Shown here: positions 62,763 to 64,000 of the stretch, piece by piece
How the letters are laid out: each line of letters starts with the position of its first letter
Position numbering within the stretch: position 1 is the first letter of the stretch
DNA from: Allopusillimonas soli
Lineage (GTDB): Bacteria > Pseudomonadota > Gammaproteobacteria > Burkholderiales > Burkholderiaceae_B
NCBI RefSeq assembly: GCF_004153445.1
Contig: NZ_SDQC01000004.1
Span: 310,001-374,000 of the forward strand
Direction: 5' to 3'
DNA: 64,000 nt
Notes under the pieces: model-generated
Told to the model about the DNA's origin: nothing
The model's input: only the letters and a program-made list of their open reading frames with translations
Databases searched by the model: none
Program-made: the position numbers and the translations under genes

Positions 62763-64000
62763 ATCCCGCTGTCGGACAGCGTGGGCGGCTTCCATGCCTT
62801 GCCCGGCACAGCGGCAATCAGCTTGCGCGTATAGTCGCTTTGCGGCGCCTCGAAGATCTGGTTGGGCGCACCGTGCTCCACCACCTTCCCGCGATGCATC
62901 ACCGCAATGTGGCTGCACACTTGCGCAGCCACGCGCAGGTCGTGGGTGATGAATATCATTGCAATCTGAAGCTGTTCCTGCAAAGACTGCAACAGATCCA
63001 GCACCTGCGCCTGCACGGAAACGTCCAGCGCCGAGACGGACTCATCGGCGACCAGTACCTGCGGATCCAGCGCTAACGCGCGGGCAATGCCCACCCGCTG
63101 ACGCTGGCCGCCTGAAAACTGATGCGGATACCGATTGAACACAGCGGGATCCAGTCCGACCATCTCCAGCAACGCCCTGCAGCGGGCTTCCGCGTCGGCC
63201 CGCGGGATGCCGTTGGCCACGGGTCCGTCGCTGATGATGCGTCCCACCGTGTGGCGCGGGTTGAGCGATGCAAACGGATCCTGGAATATCATCTGTATGT
63301 GATGGCGCATGGGGCGGAATTGTCGTTCGCTCAATGGCGCAATGTCGCGCCCGTCGAACAGCAACTGCCCGCCGTCCACGCCCACGAGCTTCAGCAGGCA
63401 CTTGCCAATGGTGGATTTGCCTGACCCCGACTCACCCACAATGCCCAGCGTTTCGCCGCGTCGTACCGAGAAGCTGACATCATCCACCGCTCGCACCACG
63501 CGCTTCGAACCCATCCAGCCACCTCGCAGCACATAGTGCTTCTTCAGGTTTCGCACCGCCAGCAGAGGGGCGGCACGGTCGGCTGCATCCTTTCTGCCGT
63601 AATTCAGATGCGGCACAGCGGCAATGAGGCGGCGGGTGTACGGATGGGCCGGATGATTCAACACCTGCTCCGCGCTGCCCTGTTCCACGAGCATGCCTTT
63701 TTCCATGACAGCGACCCGATGCGCAATCTCCGCCACCACGCCAAAGTCATGGGTGATGAACATGACGCCCATGCCCTTTTCTTTCTGGATGCGTGCGATC
63801 AGTGCCAGGATTTGCGCCTGGGTCGTGACGTCCAGCGCCGTGGTGGGCTCGTCGGCAATCAGCAGCGAAGGCTCCAGCGCCAATGCCATGGCAATGGTCA
63901 CGCGCTGGCGCTGCCCGCCCGACAGCCGAAATGGATAGGTGTCGTACAGTGCGTCGGGGTCGGGCAGGTCCACGAAGCGGAACAGCTCAAGCACACGCTG
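62756..64000 (-). CDS. Double-ATPase ABC transporter ATP-binding protein (peptide/nickel, YejF-like), 5' end outside window
   Basis: At least 414 residues, continuing past the window edge. It has the end of one ATPase domain ([27 protein letters not shown]) and a complete second one ([57 protein letters not shown]). The fused layout is typical of YejF/GsiA-type peptide importers. The second Walker B reads DESVSALD, with Ser for Pro. Permease and binding-protein genes are presumably upstream of this gene, outside the window. Confidence 0.93.
   Translation of the reverse strand, partial: QRVLELFRFVDLPDPDALYDTYPFRLSGGQRQRVTIAMALALEPSLLIADEPTTALDVTTQAQILALIARIQKEKGMGVMFITHDFGVVAEIAHRVAVMEKGMLVEQGSAEQVLNHPAHPYTRRLIAAVPHLNYGRKDAADRAAPLLAVRNLKKHYVLRGGWMGSKRVVRAVDDVSFSVRRGETLGIVGESGSGKSTIGKCLLKLVGVDGGQLLFDGRDIAPLSERQFRPMRHHIQMIFQDPFASLNPRHTVGRIISDGPVANGIPRADAEARCRALLEMVGLDPAVFNRYPHQFSGGQRQRVGIARALALDPQVLVADESVSALDVSVQAQVLDLLQSLQEQLQIAMIFITHDLRVAAQVCSHIAVMHRGKVVEHGAPNQIFEAPQSDYTRKLIAAVPGKAWKPPTLSDSGIQ

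Overview
The window looks like chromosome of a beta-proteobacterium of the order Burkholderiales, most likely family Alcaligenaceae (Bordetella/Pusillimonas/Advenella-like). The reasons are high GC with strong G/C third-position bias, a CoaX C-terminus of the Bordetella type, a one-cysteine DksA, an SAH riboswitch before ahcY, the order ahcY / holin-like membrane protein / metF, and an orphan TTT-type solute-binding protein. This is a family-level inference from gene content. I see no rRNA, tRNA, CRISPR array, IS element or prophage.

Layout. 1-1433: end of coaX, a small convergent gene and galU. 1519-7380: accessory catabolic cluster, a GntR regulator divergent from TauD-type dioxygenase / TTT binding protein / isocitrate-lyase-family enzyme / LeuC-like / LeuD-like. 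7479-18180: second accessory block, with a five-gene peptide-type ABC importer and N-formylglutamate amidohydrolase, then (minus strand) a C45 acyltransferase-like hydrolase and RpiR regulator, then a class III aminotransferase and an AhpD-like protein. 18262-21851: PduO-type adenosyltransferase, CusF-like protein, hslVU, dksA. 21932-26732: zinc homeostasis (CobW GTPase, Zur, divergent ZnuCBA) with a Zur-box-like palindrome between. 26822-31273: xerC, DUF484, dapF and two LpxL-type acyltransferases in one minus-strand run. 31516-36564: SAM recycling and one-carbon genes (metK, DUF1289, SAH riboswitch, ahcY, holin-like, metF, 5-formyl-THF cyclo-ligase). 36629-43046: Slt-type transglycosylase, cca, MidA-type methyltransferase with a coupled 56-residue membrane protein, RhlE-type helicase with a long leader.

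43434-53975 is the tryptophan region. The minus strand carries rpe-gph-trpL-trpE and, further on, trpG-trpD-trpC-HIT. A complete lactate-utilisation operon (lldP-lldR-lldD) lies on the plus strand between trpE and trpG. The lld promoter is flanked by two GGT-N3-ACC operator-like palindromes. A short Trp-rich leader peptide, a terminator and a matching antiterminator pairing lie between gph and trpE, so trpE appears to be controlled by ribosome-mediated attenuation, while trpGDC is cut off from that leader.

53976-64000: apaG, mltA, a UbiH-family hydroxylase, dsbC, an iron-acquisition unit (PepSY membrane protein, small membrane protein, TonB-dependent siderophore receptor) behind a possible Fur site, ghrA, and the 3' part of a double-ATPase peptide/nickel-type ABC protein that runs off the window. 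The strongest candidates for undescribed biology are the TauD/ICL/LeuCD cluster, the ABC/amidohydrolase/C45/aminotransferase cluster, and the split, attenuated trp locus.
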